DNA from: Arthrinium phaeospermum
Taxonomy: Eukaryota > Ascomycota > Sordariomycetes > Amphisphaeriales > Apiosporaceae
DNA length: 64,000 nt
Assembly (NCBI GenBank): GCA_006503535.1
Contig: QYRS01000006.1
Coordinates: 620,001-684,000 of the forward strand
Direction: 5' to 3'
In this document: piece after piece, positions 1 to 11,703 of the stretch
How positions within the stretch are numbered: the first letter of the stretch is position 1
Layout: every line of letters begins with the position of its first letter
Notes under the pieces: generated by a model
Seen by the model: the letters and a program-made list of their open reading frames with translations, nothing else
Database searches by the model: none
What the model was told of the DNA's origin: nothing
Made by a program: the position numbers and the translations under genes

Positions 1-711
1 TGATCAAGAGCAACCCTTCGAGGTCAGTGTCACGAATCTGATCCATTGCGGCTGTAACGATAACTGGTTGCCCTCGCTTGGTGTATTGAGTTGGGATACG
101 TACCGAGAATAGATTGCAGAGATATTCAGGTTCTGGGGACAGGGACGATTGATAGTATATATAAGACTACAGCACAACGGGGTCCTAGGCAAAACAATGT
201 CCATGAAAATAAGTCAATGAGACTGTCTCCATTGTTCTCGGCGCTGTTTCGTATGACCCTCTTTATGTCTTAGAGGAACTTTGGAATAATACCATTGTTC
301 TAGGCTATGGACTAGGACTAAGAAACCTTGCCTAGCGCATAGAATGTGACAATAATTGTCGACCCGTTGTAGTCGAGGGCATTAGCCAAAGCCAAAACAA
401 GAAAAGCAAGACGCCACATTTCACATTGCAGCCAATCACTGCGACTCAAGGTCCTCGTTTGGGAAGCAACCTTGATACAAGCTCTGCATCCCGCAAACTC
501 CCTACTAAACTCACTCCCGGTAGTTTCATAAAACTATTAAGTACGGCCTGCCTTTCCAGCTATTACTGTAAAACAGGGCGGAACCTCGGATATCTTGTGC
601 TGTAGACAGCGAGATATTGCCCAATCACCAAATATCCATGGGTATTAAACAGCCAAGTTATTAATTTATTGGCCATAATTAAGTAATCTGGCCCTGCGTA
701 GGGGAAAAGCT
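1..711. other. Intergenic, no gene seen
   Basis: No reading frame here has a recognisable domain, signal peptide or plausible splice structure. The right end is the 3' flank of the mannanase gene on the minus strand. Confidence 0.6.
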
Positions 712-2031
712 TCAGACTTTCGACGCAATTCCGATCGCAGCCACGTGATCCGTGACGAGACACGACCACTCCTCGGTACCGTGGTACAAAGTGAACGTGT
801 CGTCGTGAGTCTTACCCGTGCTCAGCACCGTGCCAGCCTGCCAAAACGCGTCACCCGCGATCCCCTCGGTTTGGGCGGCCAGCTCCTGCCACGGTCGCTC
901 GACGGCGCAGTGACCCTGCGAGGAGGGTGCGCCATCTGATAGAAGGGACCGAGATGTCAGCATCATTCAGAAGAAGAAGAAGAAGGGCCACCGCTTACAT
1001 TCTTCGAAGAAACAGGGCTTGCCCGCTGCCACGCACTTTGACGCGTGCGATGTGATCCAGGAATTGGCGAAGCTGTTCGGGACACCCCCTGAGAAACCGA
1101 ACCGGCCAAGTCAGTTTCCATCCTCAGTTCACGTTGAGATGAATGAGTACAAAGACCTAATGGGGCACTTTGACTTACAGTTTGTGGGATACATGTGAAA
1201 CGTCCCAAAATCAATCGTCTCGATCTGCAGGTTCCGCCAGTAGTCCAAGCCGTAGGTAAGCCAGTACGGCAACCACCCGCCCCCCGTCAGCCCCATCCCC
1301 TCGTCGCCGAGCGTCACCATGTGGTCCGGGTCCAGAGACTTGACCAGGGCTGACGTCGCGGTGGCCCAGTCGAAGATGTCGTCGGTGCTGCAGAGCATGC
1401 ACCGCGGCTCGTTGCCGAGCTCCCAGGCGAAGATGGCGGGCGATGCGGCGTAGCGCCCCACCACGGCGCGGATGTAGGCCTGGTACTGCGCCTGCGCCGG
1501 AGCGTGCTTGTACCAAGTCGAGCCCCCGGTTCCGAACGCGGTGGTGTACGCGGGGATGCCGCCGTAGTCCTTCCAGTTGTTGACAAAAGGGATAATCAGC
1601 TTCAGCCCCCGCTTCTCCGCGCCCGCGACGACGTAGTCCAGCCGCTGCAGCCCGTTGGCGCCCGTGTTGATGACGGACCCCGACGAGGACAGGTGCTGGA
1701 ACCAGACGGTCGCCGGGTCCTCGGGGACCGCCGTCACGTCGTTGAAGCCCCAGATGCGGACCACCTTGATGCCCGACGCGGCGAGCTGGTCCAGCACCAG
1801 GTCGATGTCGGCGTCGTTCATCTGGAAGGCGAGCCAGTAGACGTTGGTGCCCACCAGGTACTGGGTCTGGCCGTCGATGGTGAACTGCGTGCCGTTGGTG
1901 CTGGCGAAGCCGGCTGGGACTGCGCGTTGCTGGACCGAGGGAGCAACATGTTTCGACGTGGCTTTGGGCCGGAGTGGAATGGCGCCGACGATGGCCAAAA
2001 GCGAGGTGAAGATGGTCCAAGATGCCCTCAT
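712..2031 (-). CDS. Secreted endo-1,4-beta-mannanase, GH5 subfamily 7
   Basis: Hydrolyses internal beta-1,4 bonds of mannans outside the cell. Three exons fit: 2031-1179, 1088-999 and 935-712, giving 388 aa. Both introns have GTAAG donors. The protein opens with a hydrophobic signal peptide (about residues 1-18) and has no separate carbohydrate-binding module. Family landmarks are VVRIWGFND (about 90-98), the acid/base Glu in WELGNEPRC (E208) and the nucleophile in CFFEEYG, most likely E314. The EEYG motif appears only after removing the second intron, which splits the Tyr codon; the first intron likewise rebuilds MYPTNWGVPNSF. The C-terminus keeps the family's GDAFWQ and [10 protein letters not shown] blocks. 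Length and order match GH5_7 enzymes of filamentous fungi. The family is certain; the exact mannan substrate is not. Confidence 0.95.
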
Positions 2032-3291
2032 TTTGCTTGCAGGTCAGTGAGTCCCAGACAGCGGCGGCAAAGCTGGTCGAACAGTCCTGGGAAAGAAGCG
2101 AGGGCGAAGACCGCATGCAGAGTCGGAAGTCGACCCTTTTGTTTCTTTTCAGTCAATCAAAAGACCGACTCGGTACGTCAACGATGTGGGCCCAGAGTGC
2201 TACGACAAGCCGGGGGTGACCCCTAATACAGTGGGCATGAGCGGCGCTCATTTCCCGGTGCCATGCGATTTGAGCCCCGCTCTTGTGGAGAGGGTTGCAT
2301 CCACATCGCTTGACCAATATCACTAATCTATGAAAGCCCCCTCAAGACTCTTGGCCCATGACTTTAATGGCACAAGAGGGAATGTCGTTAAGATCAAGAA
2401 GCAGAAGTTGGAACCGCAGAAGATGTGACGGCGCAGCAAGATCTGTGGGGTGGGCTACACTGACCTCCCCGAACCCCTGAACCCCTGCACATGGGACTTC
2501 GCGCTCTGGCCATGGGGATGGGGCCACTCTTTGGCACATGACGTCGAGATAGACTACCCAAGACGCGGTCCGAATTTTTCCAAAAATCCTTTTTTTATAG
2601 CTCATACCAAGGCTCCCTGACAGAAATAAAAGACTCACAAAGGGCAGGCAACCTTAGAAAACATGAAATCAAAAAGAAGGTGTCATACTGGCAATAGGTA
2701 ATCAGATCTACAGACCCAGCCGCATAGAACCAACAAACAGATACAAAAGCGACGTGATCTTAGACTCTCGCATTGTCGTTCTCCGTTGGCTGGCTGAGCC
2801 TCATCAAGGGTGACCACGCCCCCTATCGTCCCTTATCGATCTGCCCCACGTCGAGTATTGCTCGACACCCCTACATGCGGGAGCCGTCTCGCAGTGATAG
2901 TAGAACTTAGGCAGACTCAGGCAACCACGGCAAAACATGCATGATTGCAGTAACTGATAAGATCGGCAGGGTTGCAGCCCGCCCCCTTCCCAAAAACGGC
3001 CGGTATTGCGACGGTGCGGACTGGCCAGGCCTGATCCTCTTGGGTCGCACAACCGCATAGCATCTCGACGAGCTTCCAGCCGCTGAGTCAGACCAATGGT
3101 TACGAGGTGGGGTAATGACCACGTACGTGGCAATCCGCTTATCGTGACAAGAAGATATGAAACCGAGGTCGCTCTTACCGGCGACCTCATTCATATTCCT
3201 GCTTTGTATAGAAGGATATAACGGGTCCACGACAAAAGCCTTGCAGGGCCTAACCACTCCGATCCCGTACATAGTACTGGAGTTTCTCACG
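2032..3291. other. Intergenic between mannanase and HET gene
   Basis: Divergent 5' region shared by the mannanase (minus) and the HET gene (plus). Overlapping short frames around 2804-3317 have no domain or signal peptide and look like chance frames. No tRNA or repeat was recognised. Confidence 0.5.
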
Positions 3292-5510
3292 ATGGGTATA
3301 TGTTCACTTTGTTCCACAATCCCCTTTGGATCACTCCCAGATCCTCCGTCTTACAAGACATACTTCCGAATGGGCGACCAGAGCGAGTGCCCAGCACTCT
3401 GGATCGAACCTACGGAAGACGATACATACGGGTTTTCGTGGCACCAAGACCTAGTCTCCTTAGCGACAGCGTCAAACGCATGCCCCCTGTGCGCCGTTGT
3501 ACAGGAGGGCTTCCAGAAATGGCTTGAGTACTTCGAAGAATCACGGCGGACAAAGTTCTACACGGAGTTCAAAGATGTATACAATGATACTGTACCACAT
3601 GGCCAGAGGCTGTTCCTAACGAAACGCTTTGGTGGCGGGGCGGGCTTTCTAGTCTTTGCCAAGCAACCTGCGATGAGGAATCGTCTATGCTTATGCTTAT
3701 TGACAGGTGTAGTCTTCAGCGTCAGCAAAGGTACGTGGGGCCTGTAAGTCACCCCACTGACAAACAATTTGGACTAATATGCTCCAGAGAACCCGGCGTT
3801 TCTTAAGGTTCAATTGCAGCCGCCAGACTTGGACTCGGGGACTCCACACAGCATGGATACTGCTGCGTCCTTCTTGACCGAATGCGAAGAGAAACACGAG
3901 AAGTGCTTCAGGCGTCCGGCTCTTCTTCCCTCCCGTGTTCTCGATACCGGCTCGTCAAGCGACATAGTCAAGCTTGTGGAGCCTCGAGGGCAGTCGGGAA
4001 TCTCACTGTGTGGGTTTTCCCGGCATCCCACTGTGCCACAACACCTTAGATTACTAACATGAATGCATGGTTGCAGTGGGGTGGAGAGATGGCATTGGCT
4101 ACGACTCAGCAAACTATTCAAAGGAACGAAGCAGGTATTCCATTGGCCGCACTTCCAAGGACGTTCCTGGATGCCATCCAGATCGTCAGAAAACTAGGGA
4201 TCCGTTACCTATGGATCGACAGCCTCTGCATTCTCCAGGATGACGCCGATGACTGGGCACGAGAGTCTGCTCGTATGCACGATGTGTATTCAAATGCATA
4301 TCTTACCATTGCCGCCAATCATGCCAAGAACTCCTCCGAGGGTTGCTTCAACATCCGTTCGCCGCGTCCTTCTTGCGACGGCGACCTCCCCGGATACGCG
4401 AGCAACGTACGTGTAGAGTTGCTGTTTGTCACTGACGAAATAGACTGGGACCACGGCCAGTTCCTGTCAGAGCCTCTTTCAAGAAGGGGATGGGCCCTTC
4501 AGGAGCGTGTTCTATCGCAACGCATTTTGCACTACAACAGCCGGCAGATGTACTACGAATGCAACCACGGAATCGTGGGGGAAGATGGATGCCGTCAACG
4601 GCGGCTGTTTTGTTCGCTCGATGTTTTGTTCGGATTAGAAGATGTCGGCACAGACCAAGTTCGTAACAAAGAGCTGGAATCGAACGAGAAAGACAATAAG
4701 AATGAGATGTTTTGTTTGTGGGATTCGCTGGTTTGGATGTACGGAGAACGTACCCTTACCAAAGCCTCCGACAGGCTTCCAGCTAGCAGCGGTCTGAGCA
4801 AGCTCTTTCAGAAGCACCTCCGCTGTCAATACGTGGCGGGATTCTGGAGTGACTCCTTGATTCAGAACATATCGTGGCGGGCCTTGGGGAAGACAAAACC
4901 CCCTCTTCAGCCCCTCCAGGATGTCGGTCCAAGCTGGAGCTGGGTGAGCTACCCTAGTATTGCCGGTAACCACAGCGATACTTCACGTAGGGAAATTGCG
5001 CACGTTCTGGATTGGAAAGTTGACCTAAAGAGCCAGCACAACCCCTATGGAGAGGTGAACAGCGCTTGGCTTCGGATATGTGGCCCTTTGGTTCCGCTTC
5101 TTGCCGCAAAGGTTGATTTTACGGACAACGACTTGCGGCGGCAAAAGGTGGGCCTCCAACCAAGCCCACAGATGCGCACTTCTTATGGAGACGACGATGA
5201 GGAGTGTTTGGTGCAGGTGGAATTCGACTACGAAGAGGTTGCGATATCAGAGAAGTGGAAAGAGCTGCAGTTGTACCTTCTGGTTCTACACTCGTATCTT
5301 CCTCCAGGCACTTCGGGGAGCGAAACAGAAACCAATGGTCAAGAATCTGCTGACGAATTCGACGTCATATGCAAGTGTCTAGTGGCGGCCTGTACAGATC
5401 AGCAAGATCCCGGGCGGATGAAAAGAGTTGGGCTTTCTTGGGTTCAAGGGCCATTGGTAAAGATGATCCTGGAGGACCAAGCAAATCGTCGCGAAGTGAC
5501 CCTGGTGTGA
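3292..5510 (+). CDS. HET-domain (heterokaryon incompatibility) protein
   Basis: Exons 3292-3730, 3788-4032 and 4077-5510 join in frame to 705 aa. The start at MGICSLCSTIPF is a usual HET-protein opening; an upstream in-frame ATG at 3157 gives an atypical hydrophobic extension. HET landmarks are WGGEMALATT (from residue 229), RYLWIDSLCILQDD (about 270-283), the MHDVYSNAYLTIAA block and RRGWALQERVLSQRILHY. Proteins of this type trigger non-self recognition and cell death after hyphal fusion, usually through a partner NLR. Oddity: just before WGG the usual ALSYCWG-type motif is replaced by ISLCGFSRHPT at the only phase-compatible junction, whose donor is weak (GTGCCA, 44-nt intron). The allele may be divergent or damaged. 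The long region after the HET core has no domain I can name. Confidence 0.85.
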
Positions 5511-5964
5511 GTCATTTGTCAATTAAAAGGATTAGGGGGAAAAGTGTCGATTTGTAGTTGCTCGCAGAAAGTTCTTGGCTACACCTTTGGTGTCAAACAA
5601 TTGGCCCAGTTCCAGGCAACGCTGCGTACGTTGTTCCACCTACTGAAATGGGATAATAATTGTAAGTAAACATACGGAGTTACCAGGTTGAACCATTGAA
5701 TTGTCATGTCTCCACTTTCATTAATGTTTCAATTATTACTCACAGCGAACCTACTCACTTTGACATCATACATCGTTCCCATTGCAGGCACCAAAACGAC
5801 CAACATTCATTATTCGACTGGCCAAGATATTTACACAACATCACCCTTCTACACCTTTTTCCCTATCGACTACTTGCCTGAGGGCACTCGTATCTACAAT
5901 TTCTTCGCGTCAAATTCAACACAGCCTTCCTACACATCACAACGAACGCACACGGTAACGCACG

Positions 5965-7632
5965 ATGGACAAACTCAGCTTCGAGCTCATCTCTCTCATT
6001 CTGGACAAGTTAATAGAGACCGATGAAAATTTGGTGCTTGCGCCTTATGCTACCATCTCGCGCCAATGGCAGGCAGTTGTCGAGAGGCGCACATTCGCTC
6101 GCCTCAAAGTAACGGACTTGTCCTCATTCCAGACTAATGTTACTTCATCACTATCCCGCCTTGCAGCGTTGCGGTGCGTGATCCTCTCGATTAAACTGCC
6201 CACCAACGGCGAGTCGCGGGCGGACTACCGCCATAACCAATCGGTCGTCCTTGCCGCAATAACCTCACTCTGTGCCCAACTAGCAGCTGGGGAAGCCAAG
6301 CTACATGGCGATCGCCATGAGGACACTCCCGGCATGGGTCCCCTCGAACTAGCGATCAACTACAAATACATTCGGGAAGACTATCATGTCGTATCTCGAA
6401 AATCGGCTGCAATCAAACGGCATTTCAAGTTCCGGGAAAAAGATTTGGAGGCACTGCCCAATGTCTATTGCGTTTCAAGCCTAGAGATTTTGACCATAAA
6501 TCCACTCTATCTCATCTGTAATCAAGGGTTTAGGGCCTCCGAAACTAGATCGATTCACCCCCTCGCGTCATGCCAGCTCGCCACCCGCTTCTCCGGCCTC
6601 AAAAGTTTCTATCTGCTGTACCGGGACCCGCCCTTGAAAAGAGCAGGACTGCGAAAGGCCACTCGATCCTCTCTGGCTCACGGGATCCAGATTCTCGGCC
6701 AGCTACCGCAGTTGGCCAAACTAAGTATCCGACGCGTCGGCTGCAGTAGTGACGATCCAGCCAACCACAGTTTTGAGAACAGCTGCTTGGAAGACGAGGA
6801 CGAACAAAGTGGTGTCAGGGTGGATCCGCTGTGCGAAGCTGTCCGAAAGTTGGCCCAAAATGGTCGTCTCCAAGAGTTGATACTGAAAAACGAGCTCATC
6901 TCGCCTGACCTTTTTCGAGATCGTCGCAACCGACGCACTATTCTGAAACATGGCAACTATGACCGAGGGGAAAAGAAAGAAGCGGAGTGGCCTTCGCTGC
7001 GGAGTTTCACGATCTGTAGCGATTTAGTCGCGCCCAGCGGCAAGTGGTACTACACGGGCGACAAAGATCAGGTCGACCCGGAGCCGGCCGAGGATGTGCC
7101 CCAGCCTCCCAATGACGACCAAGACGACAATAATAACGAAAGGAACGCCGACGGTGGAGATTCCGACAAGGACGGCGACAACGACTCCGAGGCGGAAAGC
7201 GATGCCGACATAGATGATGTATGGGAGGACGCCGAAGCTAACGGTGCCAGTCCACGGCACTTCTGGCGTACCACACCGAGCCCCGAAGAGCTCCACCCCC
7301 TGTTTCTCGCTCTGGCTGCAGCGGTGCAGCGCATGCCGCGGCTCCAGGATGGCTACTTCTGCATTGCCCTGGGTGATTCTTTCAATTATAACCCCACGGC
7401 CATACGCCTTACATGCCATGAGAGGGGCGAACCCGTATGGAATCTGGGAAAAATGAGATACGAAACTGTGGCTAGTGACGAGACCCAGGAGCCGTGTCGC
7501 CTGTGGGAGATCGAATTCGGCGAGAACATGGCGTGGGAGGTGCCGCCCGAGCTGAAAAGGGAGTGCGTTGACTGGGTCGGGCCCGGTGGCAAGGTGTTGA
7601 TCGGCCACGGTTATGGTGAGGACTCTGACTAG
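5965..7632 (+). CDS. F-box-like protein, function unknown
   Basis: Single-exon frame of 555 aa. The N-terminus (about 1-50) reads like a fungal F-box: LSFELISLILDKL, then ATISRQWQAVVERRTFARL. The middle has leucine-rich segments such as LGQLPQLAKLSIRR and SLEILTINPLYLI, consistent with irregular LRR-like repeats. Residues about 365-425 form a strongly acidic Asp/Glu/Asn-rich linker. The C-terminus is a conserved-looking block (ELHPLFLALAAAVQRMP, WEIEFGENMAWEVP). F-box proteins usually recruit substrates to SCF ubiquitin ligases, but no substrate can be inferred. The ATG is preceded by a long in-frame-free leader. The F-box call is by pattern only. Confidence 0.75.
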   Translation: MDKLSFELISLILDKLIETDENLVLAPYATISRQWQAVVERRTFARLKVTDLSSFQTNVTSSLSRLAALRCVILSIKLPTNGESRADYRHNQSVVLAAITSLCAQLAAGEAKLHGDRHEDTPGMGPLELAINYKYIREDYHVVSRKSAAIKRHFKFREKDLEALPNVYCVSSLEILTINPLYLICNQGFRASETRSIHPLASCQLATRFSGLKSFYLLYRDPPLKRAGLRKATRSSLAHGIQILGQLPQLAKLSIRRVGCSSDDPANHSFENSCLEDEDEQSGVRVDPLCEAVRKLAQNGRLQELILKNELISPDLFRDRRNRRTILKHGNYDRGEKKEAEWPSLRSFTICSDLVAPSGKWYYTGDKDQVDPEPAEDVPQPPNDDQDDNNNERNADGGDSDKDGDNDSEAESDADIDDVWEDAEANGASPRHFWRTTPSPEELHPLFLALAAAVQRMPRLQDGYFCIALGDSFNYNPTAIRLTCHERGEPVWNLGKMRYETVASDETQEPCRLWEIEFGENMAWEVPPELKRECVDWVGPGGKVLIGHGYGEDSD

Positions 7633-8282
7633 CACTCCAGTACACGATTGTTCATAGGGAGGGCGGGCAGGGTGCGCGAGTGATGCCATACTTCCCCCAA
7701 CTGAATTACATGGAAGCATCTTCGATGTGTGCCCGAATGAACAATGATGGTACGAGGAATATTCTCATAGAGCAGAATCAACATCCGAATAGAGATGATC
7801 AATAAGAAATGGGTCTATCAGTGCGTTGCCGAATTTGTCGTCGACTTCGTGTAATTAATACAAACGGATGCCTGCATATCTCACGACCAAAATTGATTGT
7901 TGATTCAAGCCTCAACGTAAAGCGGTCTTCTAGAATTAATCGGGTGGAATTCATTCTCACCGCTCTCTAGCGATGAGAAATTCGTATTTTCAGTTGTGTG
8001 TCGTTGTATTGCAAGTCACCCGCACATTCTATCGAGACACTACCCAGGCAGCAGATATGAAGTTGGCGTTTTCTGATGTGCCAGATATTCACTCGCTACC
8101 TTGCGCCACATTGTTTGCAAAGCGACTGTTGCTTCCAGGCAAACCATTACTAGCCAACGCCGCCTCATAGCTCAACCCCGAAAATGTAGGCCCTGCTTAC
8201 TCTCTTGAGCTTCCCATTCTCAACTATTCCTCCGACCCAGTATTCACATAGACATTCAGACTCCCATGGAGGAGAGAGCGCG

Positions 8283-8663
8283 ATGGTTCTAGTTATTTGG
8301 CTATCCATTTTTCTTCCTGGCATATATATCTTTTTGGTCGTCTGTCTCGCAGCCATTTTCCCACGATGCTTGGAACATCTGCCATGGCTACTGCCAGAGC
8401 GCAGCGACACTTCTTTAACCAATCCCCGACGCATTTTCCCCATGCGCCGGGCCATAGACCAACCCTCCTTTCCCTACCCTGATGGTAAAGACGACCAAAT
8501 TGGGGATGATGCCAGCACTGTATTTTTTCTGCTCGGTCGGATACACGACATGACCAAATATATGTTACGACGGCGTGAAAGAGGTGGCCTTCAGTCCCGC
8601 CTCGTGCGTGAGGCGCTTGACCCTGCCAATGTGCCGCGCGAGCGATGTGATTGTGGAATGTAA
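8283..8663 (+). CDS. Doubtful small membrane protein
   Basis: A 126-aa frame starting at MVLVIWLSIFLPG carries one strong hydrophobic segment (about 1-27) followed by a polar tail with several Arg residues. An upstream in-frame ATG at 8205 would add 26 residues. There is no family match I recognise and no intron. It lies about 280 bp left of the AT-rich element. It could equally be a chance frame. Confidence 0.25.
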   Translation: MVLVIWLSIFLPGIYIFLVVCLAAIFPRCLEHLPWLLPERSDTSLTNPRRIFPMRRAIDQPSFPYPDGKDDQIGDDASTVFFLLGRIHDMTKYMLRRRERGGLQSRLVREALDPANVPRERCDCGM

Positions 8664-8939
8664 CGTGAGTCAAGAGCGCGTGTTTCTAGAATGTCCTATT
8701 CTGACCACGTCTCCGTGCTTCCCCTTGGCTTTGCCAGTATGGGCCAGCTCATGTTACTAAGCACTTGCGCAACATGACCGCAGTTGTCACTGGCACAATC
8801 TGTTCGTGCTGCCTTCCCGCGACGAAGATACGAAGATACTGGATATCACTCAAAGAAAAGGCGAAAACAGCTAAAAGTTTGCGCCTAGTCTTGATACAGT
8901 ATATCGCGTGTCGGTTTCAAACTTCCTCTTAGCAACTTA

Positions 8940-8983
8940 AGGTTAAACCCCAAGCTACCGTCACCCCCTAGCAACCGCCACTC
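8940..8983 (+). repeat. Left terminal inverted repeat
   Basis: 44-bp end repeat starting AGGTTAA directly after TA at 8938-8939. It pairs with 10178-10221 in inverse orientation with about 8 mismatches and no gap. Confidence 0.75.
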
Positions 8984-10177
8984 ATTTCGCACCAAAATCG
9001 TCGATTTCCCTCTGTTTTTAAAATAATATATTAAATCGTTAAAAATAGATAAAAATATACCTTTTTAATTATTTATATTCTTTTTCATTTATATTTAATA
9101 TAATAGGAATAAAATAAATTTTAATTAATTTATTAAGGTTAAAATAACCTTTAAAATATAATAAGAAATATTAATATTTTAAAATAATTATAATAAAATT
9201 AAATAAATTATAATATAAATATTTAAAAAGAAAAAGAACTTTTTTAACGTTTAAATAATATATTAAATTTAAAGATATATAATAATTATTTTATTTTATT
9301 TTATAAATCTTTTTAATAATTTATATATAAATATAATATTTAAAATTAATATTAAAATTAATAAAATAGTTTATTTAAAACTTTTAATATTAATAGATAT
9401 TTAAGTATATAATTAAAGTATATAGTTTAAATTTAAATTAATTTTAATTTTATTAAATTAAATAATTTTTAAAATTATAATAAGAATTTTTCCCTATATA
9501 AAAAGAATAAAAATTACATTTTTTAAAATAAAAGATTTAATAAATTTATTTTTATATTAATTTTTATATGTATATAAAGATATTATACGTTAAAGTATAA
9601 AATATTACAAATTATATTAAATACTATTTTATTTAATTTAAAATAATTAAATATTATTTTTTAAATACTATATATTTAATAAATTATAATAAATCGAAAT
9701 TAATTTATTTTAACGTTAAAAAAGAAGGTGTTAAGTTTTAAAACGTTATATAACGTAAATTATTTAAATTATCTTTATTTATTATTTTATTTAATTTAAT
9801 ATGGAATTTTAAAATTAAGTATATTTATTTTTAAATCTTTTTTTAAAATACTTTAAATTAAAAATTTAAATAATTATTTTTATTACTTTATAAAGGTTAA
9901 ACTTATTATTTAAAAACTTATTTTTAAGATAAAAATAATACTTTTTAAAGTATATCTTTATTTATATTTTTATATTTTAATAAAGTATTACTTTATTATT
10001 TATAATACTTTTTAAAAAATAAAGCTATAATTAATTAATTAAATTATATTTAAAATATATATTTTAGTAAAAAAACTTATTTAAATATTTAGTTTAAAAT
10101 ATACTTTAAACTTTATTTTTTAATTTTTATTTTAATTTTTAAAGCATATTTTATATATAAAAGTCTTTTATATTAAA

Positions 10178-10221
10178 GGGTGGCGATAGGTAGGGGGTGA
10201 CGGTAGCCTGAGTCTTAACCT
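10178..10221 (-). repeat. Right terminal inverted repeat
   Basis: Inverse partner of 8940-8983, followed by TA at 10222-10223. Its GC-rich core survived while the interior lost nearly all G and C. Confidence 0.75.
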
Positions 10222-10604
10222 TATCAAGCAACAGACCCATTCACTAACAAATGGGAAAGAAGATAGATAATAGCTCGAAAATACAGTCTTGTTCATATTC
10301 AAGTAGACTGGGGTTGGCCTGATCTACCGTTTTATCCAGTCAATGGGTGCCACACTCTGCGAGCGCGGTTTGCTCGAGCACCACAAAGAGCCTTTCTTTT
10401 TCTTTAGCGACTCAAACCCGGCTCCTCGTATGACTCCTCAGCCCGATGCTCTTGCGTGTATGCATATAATCATGGCTCGCCCTCTAAAATTGCATTCTTA
10501 GCCATTAAACTCCCTTAGGCTCCTCACCTCTTCCGATCCAAAGAATACGGTATCAGACTCTGAAAAGCATACTACACCAATTCCTAAAGCCTCGAGTCGA
10601 TACC

Positions 10605-11241
10605 ATGCCCGATCTCTCGATTGCATGTATCATTGGTGTTTCGTTGTGGCTCGCTTTGGTCTACAGCCTCTATGTTCTTACATACGCACTTTACAGGAGC
10701 GTCCGATATAATTTACCAGTAGCTCTAGAGATCCCGCCACGGCCGGATTTGACAGCTGCTGTGGCTGTTTGGAAAGAACTCTGGGCCGGGAAGACTCCAT
10801 CCCAAATGGTCGATGCGGCGCCCTCATACCTTGTGACTCACTCAGGCGGGATGCCAAGGTCAGCTCGATACCACGATGGCATCAGGGAGGTCACGTTAAT
10901 ACCGGCTTCGGATGTAAGGTCTTTGACTACAATGGAAAGGATCCGGCATCGCGTGGAAATGTGGCTGGGCCATAGGGTGGACTGGCATCCGTTTTCCCCG
11001 CTGCCGCCAATTTGCGGACCAAATGATGTGGTTGTGTATTGGAGGGTGAGTAAAACCGCTCGTGTCATGTTTGAATCCTCCGAGGGGCTACTAACTTTGT
11101 CCGCAGTTGGGATCCAAAGAGGTATCCCTGGTGCTGTCCAGCGACCAGGCCGAGCGATACAGAGCTATGTGTACACCACTCCAGGCTACTAACGCAGATT
11201 CAATGCTGCTGGCCTCGGTACCTGAAAGTTCTGCAAACTAA
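10605..11241 (+). CDS. Orphan membrane-anchored protein
   Basis: Exons 10605-11045 and 11107-11241 join in phase 0 (donor GTGAGT, acceptor CCGCAG) into 191 aa. Reading past the donor gives a low-complexity tail, while splicing gives a coherent ending (WRLGSKEVSLVLSSDQAERY), which favours the spliced form. Residues about 5-30 form one strong transmembrane or signal-anchor helix (SIACIIGVSLWLALVYSLYV). The rest is soluble and aromatic-rich with no domain I recognise. It begins 384 bp right of the RIP-like element, so its promoter may be affected by silencing spread. Expression cannot be judged from sequence. Confidence 0.6.
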
Positions 11242-11703
11242 AGCCGCCCAACAGCCTCATCGCCAAGGGGTAAAGGCCTTGTTCCGGTCACTCACGGAAA
11301 TGGAGATTCTGCCTCATTTCTAGCGGATGGCGGGTTAGATACGATAGCGAGATAGAGTCATTACTGAAGAAAGTGATAATTTGGCTGTCGGTGTGTGCGT
11401 GCCTTCGCTGTGGTTTAGGCGGCGTGTCTCTAAGGTGCTAGCCTTACTTGTCTCTACAGCGCATTTATCCCGTCGTCTCTACCCAAAACTATCATTACCG
11501 TGGCCCTCGCAGCTGTTCCGGCCATAGTCGAGTGAAATTCATTTCTATTCGTATCCCGTGCCCCTTTAGGCAAATGTGCCAGATTTGAAAGTAGCCATGT
11601 GCGCTAACTAGCTGCTTCCTTTCAGACAAGCACCGCTGATATTGTCTCGCATGTCGAGTATCATTTGCCGCATTCTCAGAAGACCTGGCATTATTTCATG
11701 ACT

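Larger units (their letters stand above)
8940..10221. mobile_element. RIP-degraded DNA transposon with 44-bp inverted repeats
   Basis: The interior (about 9010-10170) is almost pure A+T, abrupt against about 50% GC flanks, with no open frame; this is typical of repeat-induced point mutation. The edges are not AT-rich. The left end 8940-8983 and the right end 10178-10221 match as inverted repeats at about 36 of 44 positions, both starting AGGTTAA and sharing the core CTACCGTCACCCCCTA. TA flanks both sides (8938-8939 and 10222-10223), the duplication made by Tc1/mariner-type elements. At 1.28 kb it could be a degraded short transposase element or an internally deleted copy. The superfamily is inferred from the TA duplication only. 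Confidence 0.75.

Noticed and set aside
1211..2116. 301-aa minus-strand frame over the mannanase
   Set aside because: Arg/Gly/His-rich out-of-frame shadow of a GC-rich exon; the other frame carries all GH5 motifs.
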